64,000 nt of DNA from Armigeres subalbatus (Eukaryota > Arthropoda > Insecta > Diptera > Culicidae). The DNA lies in the NCBI RefSeq assembly GCF_024139115.2, contig NC_085141.1:31573242-31637241 (forward strand). The letters are read 5' to 3'. This document shows positions 46,472 to 58,316 of the stretch, one piece after another. The translations under genes and the position numbers were made by a program. Each line of letters opens with the position of its first letter. Within the stretch, counting starts at the first letter, position 1. Below the pieces are notes generated by a model. The model was not told the origin of the DNA. It ran no database searches and saw only the letters and a list, made by a program, of their open reading frames with translations.

Positions 46472-48045
46472 GTAAGATTCGTTCTTGAATTTAATTTGTG
46501 GTTTGACAGTATTTCGGGAATCGCCGGCGACCGATCAATGCAAGTATTGGATAGAGTTGGGTGAAATTCTATAGAAGATGTCTGGAAATGTGCTGTAGAT
46601 TGATGGAGTTTCTTGAATGAAGTCGATGGACATTGAAGAAAGAATTGACAGGATTCAGTAAATGACACACCAGCAACTGGATTGTGGCCAAATTCGGTCA
46701 AATATAAATTGCGTCAAATGAGTTGAAACATGTATGCTACTCGGGTTATGTCTACTGGAATACGCTTATTTGTATGTCTACAGTTGCCTAAGTCTGCAAG
46801 AATTAATCATTTATTTATCTTGCTAGTTAAGTATGAAGAAGATAAGACTTGAGTTTGATGTTCCTGTGGTTTTCTTCCATAAAGTCATTGCCTGTGGTTA
46901 GTCATGCTCCATATATTATAAATTGTTCACATTCTTCCGTTGCAACCAAGCAAACGTACCCAATGACCTAATCGAGACAAACATGAGTCTAGTTATATTA
47001 TAGGTGTTGCATATATTGCAGTAACTATATGGCGTTAGATTGGATTTCCTTATAACTTATTACAGTTTATCAAACGATATGCTCCGAAGCCAACATCTTT
47101 ATGAGATAGCAAATTTCCCGCAACGAATTGCATTCAATGGGGCCAAAACCTAGTTGATCTTTATTGAAGTTATTCACGATCAACCAACCAGGTCGAAAGT
47201 TATAAAGAAAATGGATTATTAAATCAAAAAGGGTGGTCTCTTGATTGATTACAAGTAAGACAGTTGCTACTAGGTGACCTCGTTCTATTGTCTCAGTCGA
47301 TTCTTTAACTTTCCCAAGGAACCCACATTTCTTTGAAGCCTTCAACTACATTTCAAAAATCGGAACAAAAACTTAAAAAGCGGGCGAATGTTGGGCCAAG
47401 CGGAGTAAAAAACTGTCGAAAAAGATGTGAAATCATGGAAATAATACTGGCATCACTTGTACTTTTAGCTAGCCTCTTATGGATGAAAAATTTAAACAAG
47501 TTGAATTGGAACCACTTTTGACGGTTCGTTTGGGATTAAGATGGTGTCTCCACCTATCTCTTATTCTAGTATTTCTAGGTTACACTAGCCACTGTTTTCA
47601 AATTCAATGAGTGTTTTGTTCTTTTTTGCTCTTCGTTTCAATTTTATTGCGATCTGCTTATCAGTTTTCACCACATCAATCTGCGCGACAGTCGCATCTT
47701 CTTTTGTTTTATTCAGCATCCCGGTGTCGAGCTCCGTAATTTTCTTTTTTGTTGGTTTGAAACACCAGTATGTAAGCCGTTCTTGTACCACCGGAATGAT
47801 CTTTTTCAGATGATTAGGGTAAAATTACCAATAGTGGACCCCCAGCAGCAGAATTTTGCACTTCCTGTTATAAGGCGAGTAAATATCCAACATATTAATT
47901 TCGCGTGATATCTAATAACGAGTACTGCATCTTCCTGCACTCTCAAATACACGACGTTATTCGTTGACATTAACATTTGAAAGTCTGACTGAATTTGCCC
48001 TACAGAAAACCCTTTGAGGGTCCATAATAGGAAATTACTTCCCTA
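46472..48045. other. Start of the last intron, nothing recognised
   Basis: AT-rich with several short open frames on both strands. No exon or repeat is supported here. Confidence 0.4.
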
Positions 48046-48263
48046 CACACTTAAAATAAATCGCAGATTTCTGTGAAATTTCACCAAAATCTCAACAACA
48101 GAACTGTTCGGTGAATAATTTTAAAGATTTTCGGTGGTTTTGACAGTTGAACAAAGGAAAAATCGCCGAAAATTTTGTGAAATAATTACCGAACAAATCT
48201 GCTGTTGAGATTTCGGTGAATTGAAGCAAAATTCACCGAAATCTGTGAAATAATTTAAGTGTG
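48046..48263. mobile_element. TA-flanked MITE
   Basis: Terminal inverted repeats CACACTTAAA and TTTAAGTGTG are flanked by TA at 48044-48045 and 48264-48265. Inner blocks with CACCAAAATCTCAACA and its near complement also pair. It is 218 bp. Confidence 0.87.
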
Positions 48264-48337
48264 TATAGTCGACACTCCATTTGATTTTCATGTTCCGTCT
48301 CGGGATGTTCTTATTATGGCACCCCAAAATATTCCTA

Positions 48338-48666
48338 CACGCTAAAAATGAACTACTCAAAATTGAGTCGAATCCGACTCATTTTCATTAAAAACGGGAC
48401 AACTCAAAATTTGAGTAAGAAATACTACTTCAATAAAATGATGATTGCACTTTAACTAGGAGTCTGTTTGTCGTAAAATGCACTTAGATAGATAGATAAA
48501 CTTGATTCACATCTGTCGTATTAAACATTAATGGAAGGCCAAGCTTAACTTTCGCGAAATCATCATTTTATTGAAGTAGTATCTTTTACTCAAATTTTGA
48601 GTTGTCCCGTTTTTAATGAAAATGAGTCGGATTCGACTCAGTTTTGAGTAGTTCATTTTCAGCGTG
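48338..48666. mobile_element. Long-TIR MITE, family C, copy 2
   Basis: Same arms as 19982-20242 (CACGCTAAAAATGAACTAC start), with TA at 48336-48337 and 48667-48668, which settles a TA target duplication. The middle carries about 65 extra bases compared with copy 1. Confidence 0.92.
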
Positions 48667-48895
48667 TATAGTGGACATTCCCGTGTTTATTTTAATTTGA
48701 AATAAAATTGTAAAAAACGTCTAAGGCGTCTAAGCATCTTTCTCTTTCAAGCGTATACCGTGGTGCATCGAAATCCGTAGATTTAAGTACTTCAGTATAT
48801 GTAAAAGTCTTTAGATAATACAAATCGAATGCAAATCGAACGTTCGTCATTGATCTAACTGCAAGAGGGCATCTATTTTTTATGTGCTCTACTGT

Positions 48896-49145
48896 ACTGC
48901 CGCTAACCGCAAGTCGAGCACATCTGTGTATAGGCTGCCTCACACCTCGGGAAAATTTTCCAGCGGATTTTGAGCCCCGTGTATTTTAAATGGGGCCGGG
49001 ATTTTGATTTTCCGTGTCCAAATTCCGAAAACATCGCATATGCAAAAATGCATGGGGAAAAAATCCGCGAACCAAATTCCCGAGGTGTGAGACTACCTTA
49101 TGGACGCCCATATATAGATGTGCTCGACTTGCGGTTAGCGGCAGT
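48896..49145. mobile_element. Foldback with perfect 30-bp arms and an inner pair
   Basis: Arms 48896-48925 and 49116-49145 are exact complements (containing GCTAACCGCAAGTCGAGCAC). Inside, a second inverted pair, CTCACACCTCGGGAA and TTCCCGAGGTGTGAG, encloses the rest. This looks like a MITE nested in a hairpin, or a two-level foldback. Confidence 0.82.
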
Positions 49146-49864
49146 GTATTGCATTGAAAGTAATGAAAAATATGATAAAATTACGAACAAAAACAACACC
49201 TCCCGAATCGAAATCCGTCCACCGCGGACGGACTTCGAATCAAAGAATCATAATTCGTACAGCTATTTTCTAACAAAATAGGTATTTAAATTAAAGCAGA
49301 CCAATTGATCAAATTAACACTGTGAATAGCGCAATACGCACCTTGAGAAGCGATCCCTTTGTTATTTATGCTGCTGATCTTGCTCTATTAATTGCAATTT
49401 GCAATTTAAACACACTCACTTTCGGTACAATTGTGTCCAACACGCGAACAAAATGGCACCTGAAACTTCGCGTTTGCGGGTGCCGATTTGTTTTTGAATT
49501 ATGTTATTTTAATTTCAGAGCCTACTTTCCATTTCAATGGCCAGAAAGCTTTCTGTCAAGCATAAGATCAAGATAAGATAAATGATTCATACATTAATTC
49601 CCTCAAACCCCTTTTATTTTATTGATATCTAACGAAGTGGACGGATTTCGGTGCTGTACGGATTGCGGTCCACCACGGTAGCAAAGATCGGGAAAAGTTA
49701 TCCGAATGTTTTCAAGATATTACTAGGGAATCGACTGTTGGATTCACGGAGTACAAGTTTTCCAAATTTTAGAACGTGGCGCCAGTCTTATTTTGTCATG
49801 TCTCACTTCGAAGAGCCATAATAAAAATATCACACATTATAATAATGGTATACGAACAATCTGG
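49146..49864. other. Intronic stretch, nothing recognised
   Basis: Contains a short plus-strand open frame (49322-49576) without a known domain, up to the LINE 5' leader. Confidence 0.35.
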
Positions 49865-52800
49865 CGCCTGCCTAGGATGTGGTGGGGTTTAACAGTGGAC
49901 CCTGTTAAACCTCTGTAAAAAGCTGCATGTATCCGCAAGTAGGCTCCGCCACAGCGACCGTGTGCCGCTCAAGGCGCACAAGCCCAAGTCCTGGTGTTAG
50001 GTGGGACGCTAAACAGCCCTGACACGACGGCCCTCCGACGAGACAGGAGGTTTGCGCAGGCCCAATAAGCCGCCTTTAAAAACAACCATTACGAACGACA
50101 TAGAAGATAATATGACTCGATTCAATCGGCAACGACCTAGGCGACGAATAAAGGATCACGATTGGAAGCTTGGAACATGGAACTGCAAGTCGCTAGGCTT
50201 CGCAGGTTGCGACAGGATAATCTACGATGAATTACATCCCCGCAACTTCGACGTCGTAGAGCTGCAGGAAATCTGAAAGATTTTTGGACAGGACAGAAAG
50301 TGTGGAAAAGCGGGCATCGAGCGGCTACCTTCTATCAAAGCTGTGGCACCACCAACAAGCTGGGAACCGGCTTCATAGTGCTGGGAAAGATGCGCCAACG
50401 CGTGATTGGGTGACAGCCAATCAACGCAAGGATGTGCAAGCTGAGGATAAAAGGCCGATTCTTCAACTATAGCATCATCAACGTGCACTGCCCACACGAA
50501 GGGAGACCCGACGACGAGAAAGAAGCGTTCTATGCACAGCTGGAGCAGACATACGATGGATGCCCACTGCGGGACGTCAAACTCGCCATCGGTGACATGA
50601 ACGCTCAGGTAGGAAGGGAGGAAATGTATAGACCGGTCATCGGACCGGATAGTCTGCATACCGTATCGAACGACAACGGCCAACGATGCATACACTTTGC
50701 AGCCTCCCGCGGAATGGTAGTCCGAAGCACTTTTTTTCCCCCGCAAGAATATCCACAAGGCCACATGGAAATCACCTAATCAAGTAACGGAAAGCCAAAT
50801 CGACCACGTTCTAATCGACGGTAAATTCTTCTCCGACATCACGAACGTACGCACTTACCGCAGTGCAAATATTGAATCCGACCACTACCTCGTTGCAGTA
50901 TGTCTGCGCTCAAAACTCTCGACGGCGTACAACACGCGTCGGAGTCGTCCGTTGCGGCTTAGCATTGGGCGGCTACAAGACGGTGGACTAGCCCAAGACT
51001 ACGCGCAGCAGCTGGAAGTGGCACTCCCATCGTAAGAGCAGCTACGCGCAGCCTTTCTTTAAAATGGCTGGAGAGATATCCGATCCGCCTTGGAATCACC
51101 GAAAGCGCTGTACTGGGTACGGTGCCTCCGGATCAATGAAACGTGGTATGACGGCGAATGTGAGCAGTTAGTTTTTTATTTGTTTGGGCGAACGAGGCAC
51201 GATACAAACGGGCGCGGAACAGACAAAACTTGATTTTTCGGAAGAAATAGCGCCAGCAGGAAGATCGAGACGGAGCAACTGTACCGCGCTAATAACGCAC
51301 GAAAGTTCTATGAGAAGTTTAACCGTTCACGTAAGGGCCACGTGCCACAGCCTAATATGTGTGAGGACATAAACGAGAACCTTCTTACAAACGAGCGTGA
51401 GGTGATCCGAAGGTGGCGGTAGGACTACGAAGAGCACCTGAATGGCGATATTGCAGACAACGGTGGCGGTATGGTAATTAACCTAGGAGCACGCGCGCAG
51501 GACATGCGATTTCCGGCTCCGAATATCCAGGAAATTCAGGAGGAGAACGGCCGGCTGAAAACAACAAAACCTCTGGAGTAGATCAACTAGCAGGAAAGAT
51601 ATTTAAACACGGTGGTGAGGCACTGGCTAGAGCGCTGCACTGGGTCATTACCAAGATTTGGGAGGATGAGGTTCTGCCGCAGGAGTGGATGGAAGGTGTC
51701 GTGTGTCCCATCTACAAAAGGGCGATAAGCTGGATTGTAGCAACTACCGCGCAATCACATTGCTGAACGCCGCCTACAAGGTACTCTCCCAAATTTTATG
51801 CCGTCGACTAGCACCAACTGCAAGGGAGTTCGTGGGGCAGTACCAGGCGGTTTTATGGGCGAACGCTCCACCACGGACCAGGTGTTCGCCATTCGCCAAG
51901 TACTGTAGAAATGCCGCGAATACAACGTGCCCACACATCATCTATTCATCGACTTCAAAGCCGCATATGATACAATCGATCGGGACCAGCTATGGCAGGC
52001 TAATGCACGAACACGGTTTTCCGGATAAACTGACACGATTGATCAAAGCGACGATGGATCGGGTGATGTGCGTAGTTCGAGTTTCAGGGGCATTCTCGAG
52101 TCCCTTCGATACCGCAGAGGGTTACGGCAAGGTGATGGTCTTTCGTGTTTGCTATTCAACATCGCAGGAAGGGTAATACGAAGAGCAGGGATTAACACGA
52201 GTGGTACAATTTTCAATAAGTCCGTCCAGCTATTTGGTTTCGCCGACGACATAGATATTATGGCACGTAACTTTGAGAAGATGGAGGAAGCCTACATCAG
52301 ACTGAAGAGGGAAGCTAAGCGGATCGGACTAGTCATCAACACGTCGAAGATAGGCAGAGGTTCAAGAGAAGACATCAGAGCCACCCACCGCGAGTTTGCA
52401 TCGGTGGTGACGAAATCGAGGTGGTAGAAGAAATTTTGTACTTTGGGGCACTGGGGGCTGCCGAAAAAGACACCAGCAGAGAAAATCGGGGGCGCATAGT
52501 GGCTGGAAAACGTACGTACTTTGGACTCCGCAAGACGCTCCGATCGAATAGAGTTCGCCGCCGTACCAAACTGACAATCTACAAAACGCTAATTAGACCG
52601 GTAGTCCTCTACGGACACGAGACCTGGACGATGCTCGTGGAGGACCAACGCGCACTTGGAGTTTTCGAAAGGAAAGTGCTGCGTACCATCTATGGTGGGG
52701 TGCAGATGGCGGACGGTACGTGGAGGAGGCGAATGAACCACGAATTGCATCAGCTGTTGGGAGAACCATCCATCGTTCACACCACGAAAATCGGACGACT

Positions 52801-53046
52801 GCGGTGGGCCGGGCACGTAGCCAGAATGTCGGAAAGTAACCCGGTTAAAATGGTTCTCGACAACGATCCGACGGGCACAAAAAGGCGAGGTGCATAGCGG
52901 GCAAGGTGAATCGATCAAATGGAAGATGATTTGCGGACCCTCCGCAGGCTGCGTAGTTGGCGACGTGTAGCCATGGACCGAGCCGAATGAAGAAGACTTT
53001 TATATAGCGCACAGGCCACTTCGGCCTTAGTCTGAATAAATAAAAT
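49865..53046 (+). mobile_element. Non-LTR retrotransposon, copy 1 (defective)
   Basis: A 5' leader (49865-50050) is followed by an apurinic-like endonuclease (GTWNCKSL near 50178, then the DHVLI region near 50805), a reverse transcriptase and a C-terminal region with RWAGHVARM near 52805. RT blocks include YRAITLLNAAYKVLS near 51740 and the catalytic FADDIDIM near 52245. Frameshifts and stops break it many times, so no full ORF remains. The 3' end has AATAAATAAAATAA at about 53034. The architecture is APE-RT LINE; the clade cannot be fixed by eye. Confidence 0.92.
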
Positions 53047-54941
53047 AACTTCGACGTCGTAGAGCTGCAGGAAATCAGAAAGATTTTTGGACAGGACAGA
53101 AAGTGTGGAAAAGCGGGCATCGAGCGGCTACCTTCTATCAAAGCTGTGGCACCACCAACGAGCTGGGAACCGGCTTCATAGTGCTGGGAAAGATGCGCCA
53201 ACGCGTGAGTGGGTGGCAGGCAATCAACGCAAGGATGTGCAAGCTGAGGATAAAAGGCCGATTCTTCAACTATAGTATCAACGATCACTGCCCAAGTGCC
53301 CACACGAAGGGAGACCCGACGACGAGAAAAAAAAAACGTTCCATGCACAGCTGGAGTAGACATACGATAGATGCCCACTACGGGGCGTCAACATTATCAT
53401 CGGTGACATGAACGCTCAGGTAGGAAAGGAGGAAATGTATAGACCGGTCGTCAGACCGGATAGTCTGCATATATCGAACAACAACGGCCAACGATGCATA
53501 AACTTTGCAGCCTCCCGCGGAATAGTAGTCCGAAGCACTTTTTTCCCCGCAAGAATATCCACAAGGCCACATGGAAATCACCTAATCAAGTAACGGAAAG
53601 CCAAATCGACCACGTTCTAATCGACGGTAAATTCTTCTCCGACATCACGAACGTACGCACTTACCGCAGTGCAAATATTGAATCCGACCACTACCTCGTT
53701 GCAGTATGTCTGCGCTCACAACTCTCGACGGCGTACAACACGCGTCGGAGTCGTCCGTTGCGGCTTAGCATTGGGCGGCTACAAGACGGTGGACTAGCCC
53801 AAGACTACGCGCAGCAGCTGGAAGTGGCACTCCCAACGGAAGAGCAGCTAGGCGCAGCATTTCTTGAAAATGGCTGGAGAGATATTCGATCCGCCATTGG
53901 AAGCACCGCAACCGCTGCACTAGGTACGGTGCCCCCGGATCAGAGAAACGACTGGTATGACGGCGAATGTGAGCAGTTAGTTTTTTATTTGTCTGGGCGA
54001 ACGAGGCACGATACAAACGGGCGCGGAACAGACAAAACTTGATTTTTCGGAGGGAAAAGCGCCAGCAAGAAGACCGAGACGGAGCAACTGTATCGCGCTA
54101 ATAACGCACGAAAGTTCTATCAGAAGTTAAACCGTTCACGTAAGGGCCACGTGCCACAGCCTAATGTGTGAGGACATAAACGGAACCTTCACAAACGAGC
54201 GTGAGGTGATCCAAAGGTGGCGGTAGGACTACGAAGAGCACCTGAATGGCGATATTGCAGACAACGGCGGTATGGTAATTAACCTAGGAGCATGCGCGCA
54301 GGACATGCGACTTCCGGCTCCGAATATCCAGGAAATTCAGGAGGAGAACGGCCGGATGAAAACAACAAAACCTCTGGAGTAGATCAACTACCAGGAGGTG
54401 ATTACCAAGGTTTGGGAGGATGAGGTTCTGCCGCAGGAGTGGATGGAAAGGTGTCGTGTGAGTGTGTCCCATCTACAAAAAGGGTGATAAGCTGAATTGT
54501 AGCAACTACCGCGCAATCACATTGCTGAACGCCGCCTACAAGGTACTCTCCCAAATTTTATGCCGCCGACTAACACCTATTGCAAGAGAGTTCGTGGAGC
54601 AGTACCAGGCGGGATTTATGGGTGAACGCTCTACCACATACCAGTATTCGCCGTACGTCAGGTATTGCAGAAATGCCGCGAATATAACGTGCCCACACAT
54701 CATCTATTTATCGACATAGCGAAATAGCGATCGGGACCAGCTATGGCAGCTAATGCACGAAAACGGATTTCCGGATAAACGGTTGATCAAGACGACGATG
54801 GATCGGGTGATATGCGTAGTTCGAGTTTCAGGGGCAGGCTCAAGTCCCTTCGAAACGCGCCGAGGGTTACGGCAAGGTGATGGTCTTTCGTGTCTGCTAT
54901 TCAACATCGCTTTGGAGGGAGTAATATGAAGGGCAGGGATT
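53047..54941 (+). mobile_element. Non-LTR retrotransposon, copy 2 (5' truncated, tandem)
   Basis: The sequence starting AACTTCGACGTCGTAGAGC is a close copy of 50244 onwards, placed directly at the AT-rich tail of copy 1. It covers endonuclease (to about 54040) and the first half of the RT (YKKGDKLNCSNYRAI near 54480), has small indels and a deletion near 54395 relative to copy 1, and is cut at 54942 by the CCCGACCAG foldback. The remaining RT and the 3' end are absent. Confidence 0.9.
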
Positions 54942-55912
54942 CCCGACCAGTAGATAGTAACAGATTTATATCAGAACTTGTTATTCTGTTACAGCAAATT
55001 TTTATAACAGCGGTTAAAATAACAAAAATTGTAACAAAATCTCTTCTAGTTTTAACAAAAATATTACTAAATAAGTTATAAATTGAACAAAAATGTAACT
55101 CGATGTGTTACATAAAAAGTAGTGAGAACCCGACCAGTTAGTCATAACAAAATTTTATCACAATTATATCAATATGTGTTACAAATAAGAAAGCTTGTAA
55201 CAATTTTGTTATAAGTTCTCTGTCAAAAATGGAGGAAAGAGAATTTAATGATCGTCATAACATGATTATAACATAATTTGTTATGTTTATTCTTACCGAA
55301 AAAAAAATTGCCTACATTTTTGGTAGATAGGAATTGGAAAAAACGAAGGTACCACCCGACCAGTTAGTCATAACAAAATTTTATCATAATTATATCAATA
55401 TGTGTTACAAATAACAAAACTTATAATAATTTTGTTATAAATTCCCTGTCAAAGTTGGAGGAAAGAAATTTCATGATCGTCATAACATGATTATAACATA
55501 ATGTGTTAGGTTTTTTCTTTCGAAAAAAGAATTGCCTACATTTTTGGTAGATAGGAATTTGAAAAAAAAAAACGAAGGTACCACCTTCAGTATAACTTGA
55601 ACCTACATTCAAAGTTGAAGCAGCAGGACAAAGTTAATTGCCTACATTGTGGATAATCATAATCTTTTCAATAACATAATTTGTTATAGTATAACATATT
55701 TTCACCGCTTTTTATGTAACACATCGAGTTATATTTTTGTTCGAATTATAACATATTTAGTAATATTTTTGTTAGTACTAGAAGTGATTTTGTTACAATT
55801 TTTGTTATTTTAACTACTAATGGTACATGTTTTATAACAACCGCTGTTATGAAAAACGACTGTAACAGAATAACAAGTTCTGATATAAATCTGTTACTAT
55901 CTACTGGTCGGG
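54942..55912. mobile_element. CCCGACCAG-ended foldback element with internal duplication
   Basis: The outer arms are long inverted repeats starting CCCGACCAGTAGATAGTAAC on the left (54942) and its complement on the right (ending 55912), matching for about 190 bp. Inside, two related blocks starting CCCGACCAGTTAGTCATAAC at 55134 and 55348 lie in tandem (each about 215-230 bp). Family features (AATTGCCTACATTTTT, TCAGTATAACTTGAAC) are shared with 28668-29222. Confidence 0.82.
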
Positions 55913-56093
55913 CACCTTCAGTATAACTAGAACCTACATTCGAAGTTGACCCAGCTGGACAAAGTTAATTGCCTACATTATGGATAATCATAACTTTTTC
56001 AAGAACATAATTTGTTATAGAATAAGCTATTCCCGACCAGTAGATAGTAACAGATTTATATCAGAACTTGTTATCCTGTTACAGCAAATTATA
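55913..56093. repeat. Partial copies of the CCCGACCAG family
   Basis: Positions 55913-56030 repeat the CACCTTCAGTATAAC to TTTGTTATAG segment found near 55580-55690. At 56031 another left end, CCCGACCAGTAGATAGTAAC, begins and breaks off at about 56093. Confidence 0.78.
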
Positions 56094-56153
56094 TGAGCCA
56101 ATTTTTCTTACTCCAGTTCGATTACCTGCGCTGCAAAACGCTTCGCTGTTCTT

Positions 56154-56466
56154 ATATCCACTGAACCCTCCTTAGTCGTGCGGTAAGATGCGCGGCTACA
56201 AAGCAAGACCATGCTGAGGGTGGCTGGGTTCGATTCCCGGTGCCGGTCTAGATAATTTTCGGCTTGGGAATTGTCTCGACTTCCCTGGGCATAAAAGTAT
56301 CATCGTGCAAGCCTCATGATATACGAATGCAGAAATGGTAACTTGGCTTAGAAACCTCGCGGTTAATAACTGTGGAAGTGCTTAATGAACACTAAGCTGC
56401 GAGGCGGCAATGTCCCAGTGGGGGATGTAGTGCCAACGAAGAAGAAGAAGAAGATATCCACTGAAC
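56154..56466 (+). mobile_element. Feilai-like SINE, full length, with target duplication
   Basis: The SINE proper is 56167-56453. It has an A-box region (TAGTCGTGCGGTAAGATGCG), B box GGTTCGATTCC at 56227-56237, a conserved body and an (AAG)n tail. A perfect 13-bp target duplication, ATATCCACTGAAC, lies at 56154-56166 and 56454-56466. The last base of the right copy is the first base of the neighbouring hAT MITE. Confidence 0.93.
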
Positions 56467-56600
56467 AGTGGCGTAGCCACGGGGGTGGTTTTGGGCATAA
56501 CCCCCCCCCCCCAGAGACAAAATTTTTGGAAGAAATTTTTTTTTCGAAAAAAAAAATGTTCGGACAACCCCCTCAGACCAATTTTCTGGCTACGCCACTG
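56466..56600. mobile_element. hAT MITE
   Basis: Ends CAGTGGCGTAGCCA and TGGCTACGCCACTG are perfect inverted repeats typical of hAT. An 8-bp target duplication CCACTGAA lies at 56458-56465 and 56601-56608. The 135-bp body has a run of C at 56502-56512 and A/T tracts. Confidence 0.94.
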
Positions 56601-56608
56601 CCACTGAA

Positions 56609-57709
56609 AGTTCGTTCGTGATTGCTTAAATGCAACGGACTGTTTGACTGAACCTAATCCTTGAGACTCCAAGAAAATCCTACGATGAATTACACATACG
56701 GCGTTGGAATGCCCGAACTTCACTTCAACCCATCCTTATCCTATCCCATGGCGTTCGAGTGGTCTCTCTATTATCGGCCTTTGATTGACTTGCGCTCTCA
56801 TTGTCCCTCCAAACGCTGCAAAATAAAAATGAAAATTACGAAATTATTAAAATGATTCTGTTCGGGATTTGAGTTAAAATGGTATTATTCAAATGTGAAC
56901 CTTACTAATACCTACATAACTAATGTCAGTTAAATGTGACCAGTCCCAGGATAATCTTTCTTTGGCATTATGGTCTGATGATAGGAAGAACAATGAGTTC
57001 AAAAAGAAAAGTAAACTGCCAATGATCGCTTATCAGTCTCTTCTTTGCTTGATTTCCTATTCATGTGCGATTGTGGGCAATGCTTCAATTCAAGATACGA
57101 TTTTCAAACGATTCTTACTTTCTGGCGAGTTTTTTTTTCTTATAAATTGATTATTTAAAAGTAAGATCGCGTGTAGTGTTGCTCATCACTTTTTTTTTAA
57201 TGAATTGGTTATTCCCATCTCTAGCTATTAGAAAAAGTTGACCTTAAATAAATTGACGAATAGATTGAACGAATAAGTTTTTTTTTGACGGTTAGGTAAT
57301 TGATTTTAGTTTATAAAATTGTAAAGATTATATTGGAGTTAAGAGCAGAACTTGAGGTTTCCAGTAGTCTGAAGCAAAATACGGAGGTTTTCATAGGATA
57401 AAAAGTAGCAATAGGATCGAACTAGACCAGATTACTCATGTCTGAGTTTTTTCTTCGAAAATATTGCAAATTTTGCGCCGTGTTCGACTCCCATGCAAAA
57501 AATATTGGCCCACAAAAGTATGTTCCCACCAGCTTTCCCATATATGAATGACATCTCCACTGCAAGATAGAGCTTTTTGGAGTGTGAAAAAAAGGGGCAA
57601 AGATTGGATTGGATTGTGCTCTCGCTAATTTCTATACAATTGGACGTGTGAGCATTTATTTTGGTACTTCGACAAATTTGCACGGTAGTCTATTTTTCGG
57701 TGAGAAAAG
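56609..57709. other. Intronic stretch, nothing recognised
   Basis: AT-rich with short open frames on both strands (for example 56923-57150, 57432-57683) that show no domain. Confidence 0.35.
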
Positions 57710-58022
57710 CAATATCATTTATTCTTCTTCTTCTTATTTGCATTACATCCCCACACTGGGACAAAGCCGCCTCGCAGCTTAGTGTTCAATAAGCACTTCC
57801 ACAGTTATTAACTGCGAGGTTTCTAAGCCAGGTTACCATTTTTGCATTCGTATATCATGAGGCTAACACGATGATACTTTTATGCCCAGGGAAGTCGAGA
57901 CAATTTCCAATCCGAAAATTGCCTAGACCGGCACCGGGAATCGAACCCAGCCACCCTCAGCATGGTCTTTGTAGCCGCGCGTCTTACCGCACGGCTAAGG
58001 AGGGCCCACAATATCATTTATT
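57710..58022 (-). mobile_element. Feilai-like SINE, full length, minus strand
   Basis: The SINE proper is 57724-58008 in reverse orientation: its tail is (CTT)n at 57724, and the head, including the complement of TTAGCCGTGCGGTAAGACGC, is at about 57980-58000. A perfect 14-bp target duplication CAATATCATTTATT flanks it (57710-57723 and 58009-58022). Confidence 0.95.
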
Positions 58023-58166
58023 ATATTCCAGAATTCCATTTCATAAAAAAAGTTTTCAACAAAATTTTCATACTACAGCAACAGTTCGCTAACTGGGCAT
58101 TCTCAGCTCAACATCACCACTTTCTCCTGCAGAATACTTCACAAAACTGAATGCTTGAGGGTTGTA

Positions 58167-58316
58167 CACTAATTACGTAAGCAATTTTTCTGGGTTTTTC
58201 AACCCCCCCCCTTTCCCCCATGTAAGATTTTTTTCCATACAAATCAATTTTTATTTATATGGAGCGTAAGGAAATGGCCGACCCCCCTCGCCCCATATGT
58301 GCTTACGTAATCAGTG
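58167..58316. mobile_element. MITE with CACT(A/G)ATTACGTAAGC ends
   Basis: Inverted ends CACTAATTACGTAAGCA and the complement of TGCTTACGTAATCAGTG enclose 150 bp with C-rich runs (AACCCCCCCCC at about 58200, GACCCCCCTCG at about 58280). Fragments with GATTACGTAACGC near 6606 and AATTACGTAATG near 60587 may be relatives. Confidence 0.82.
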
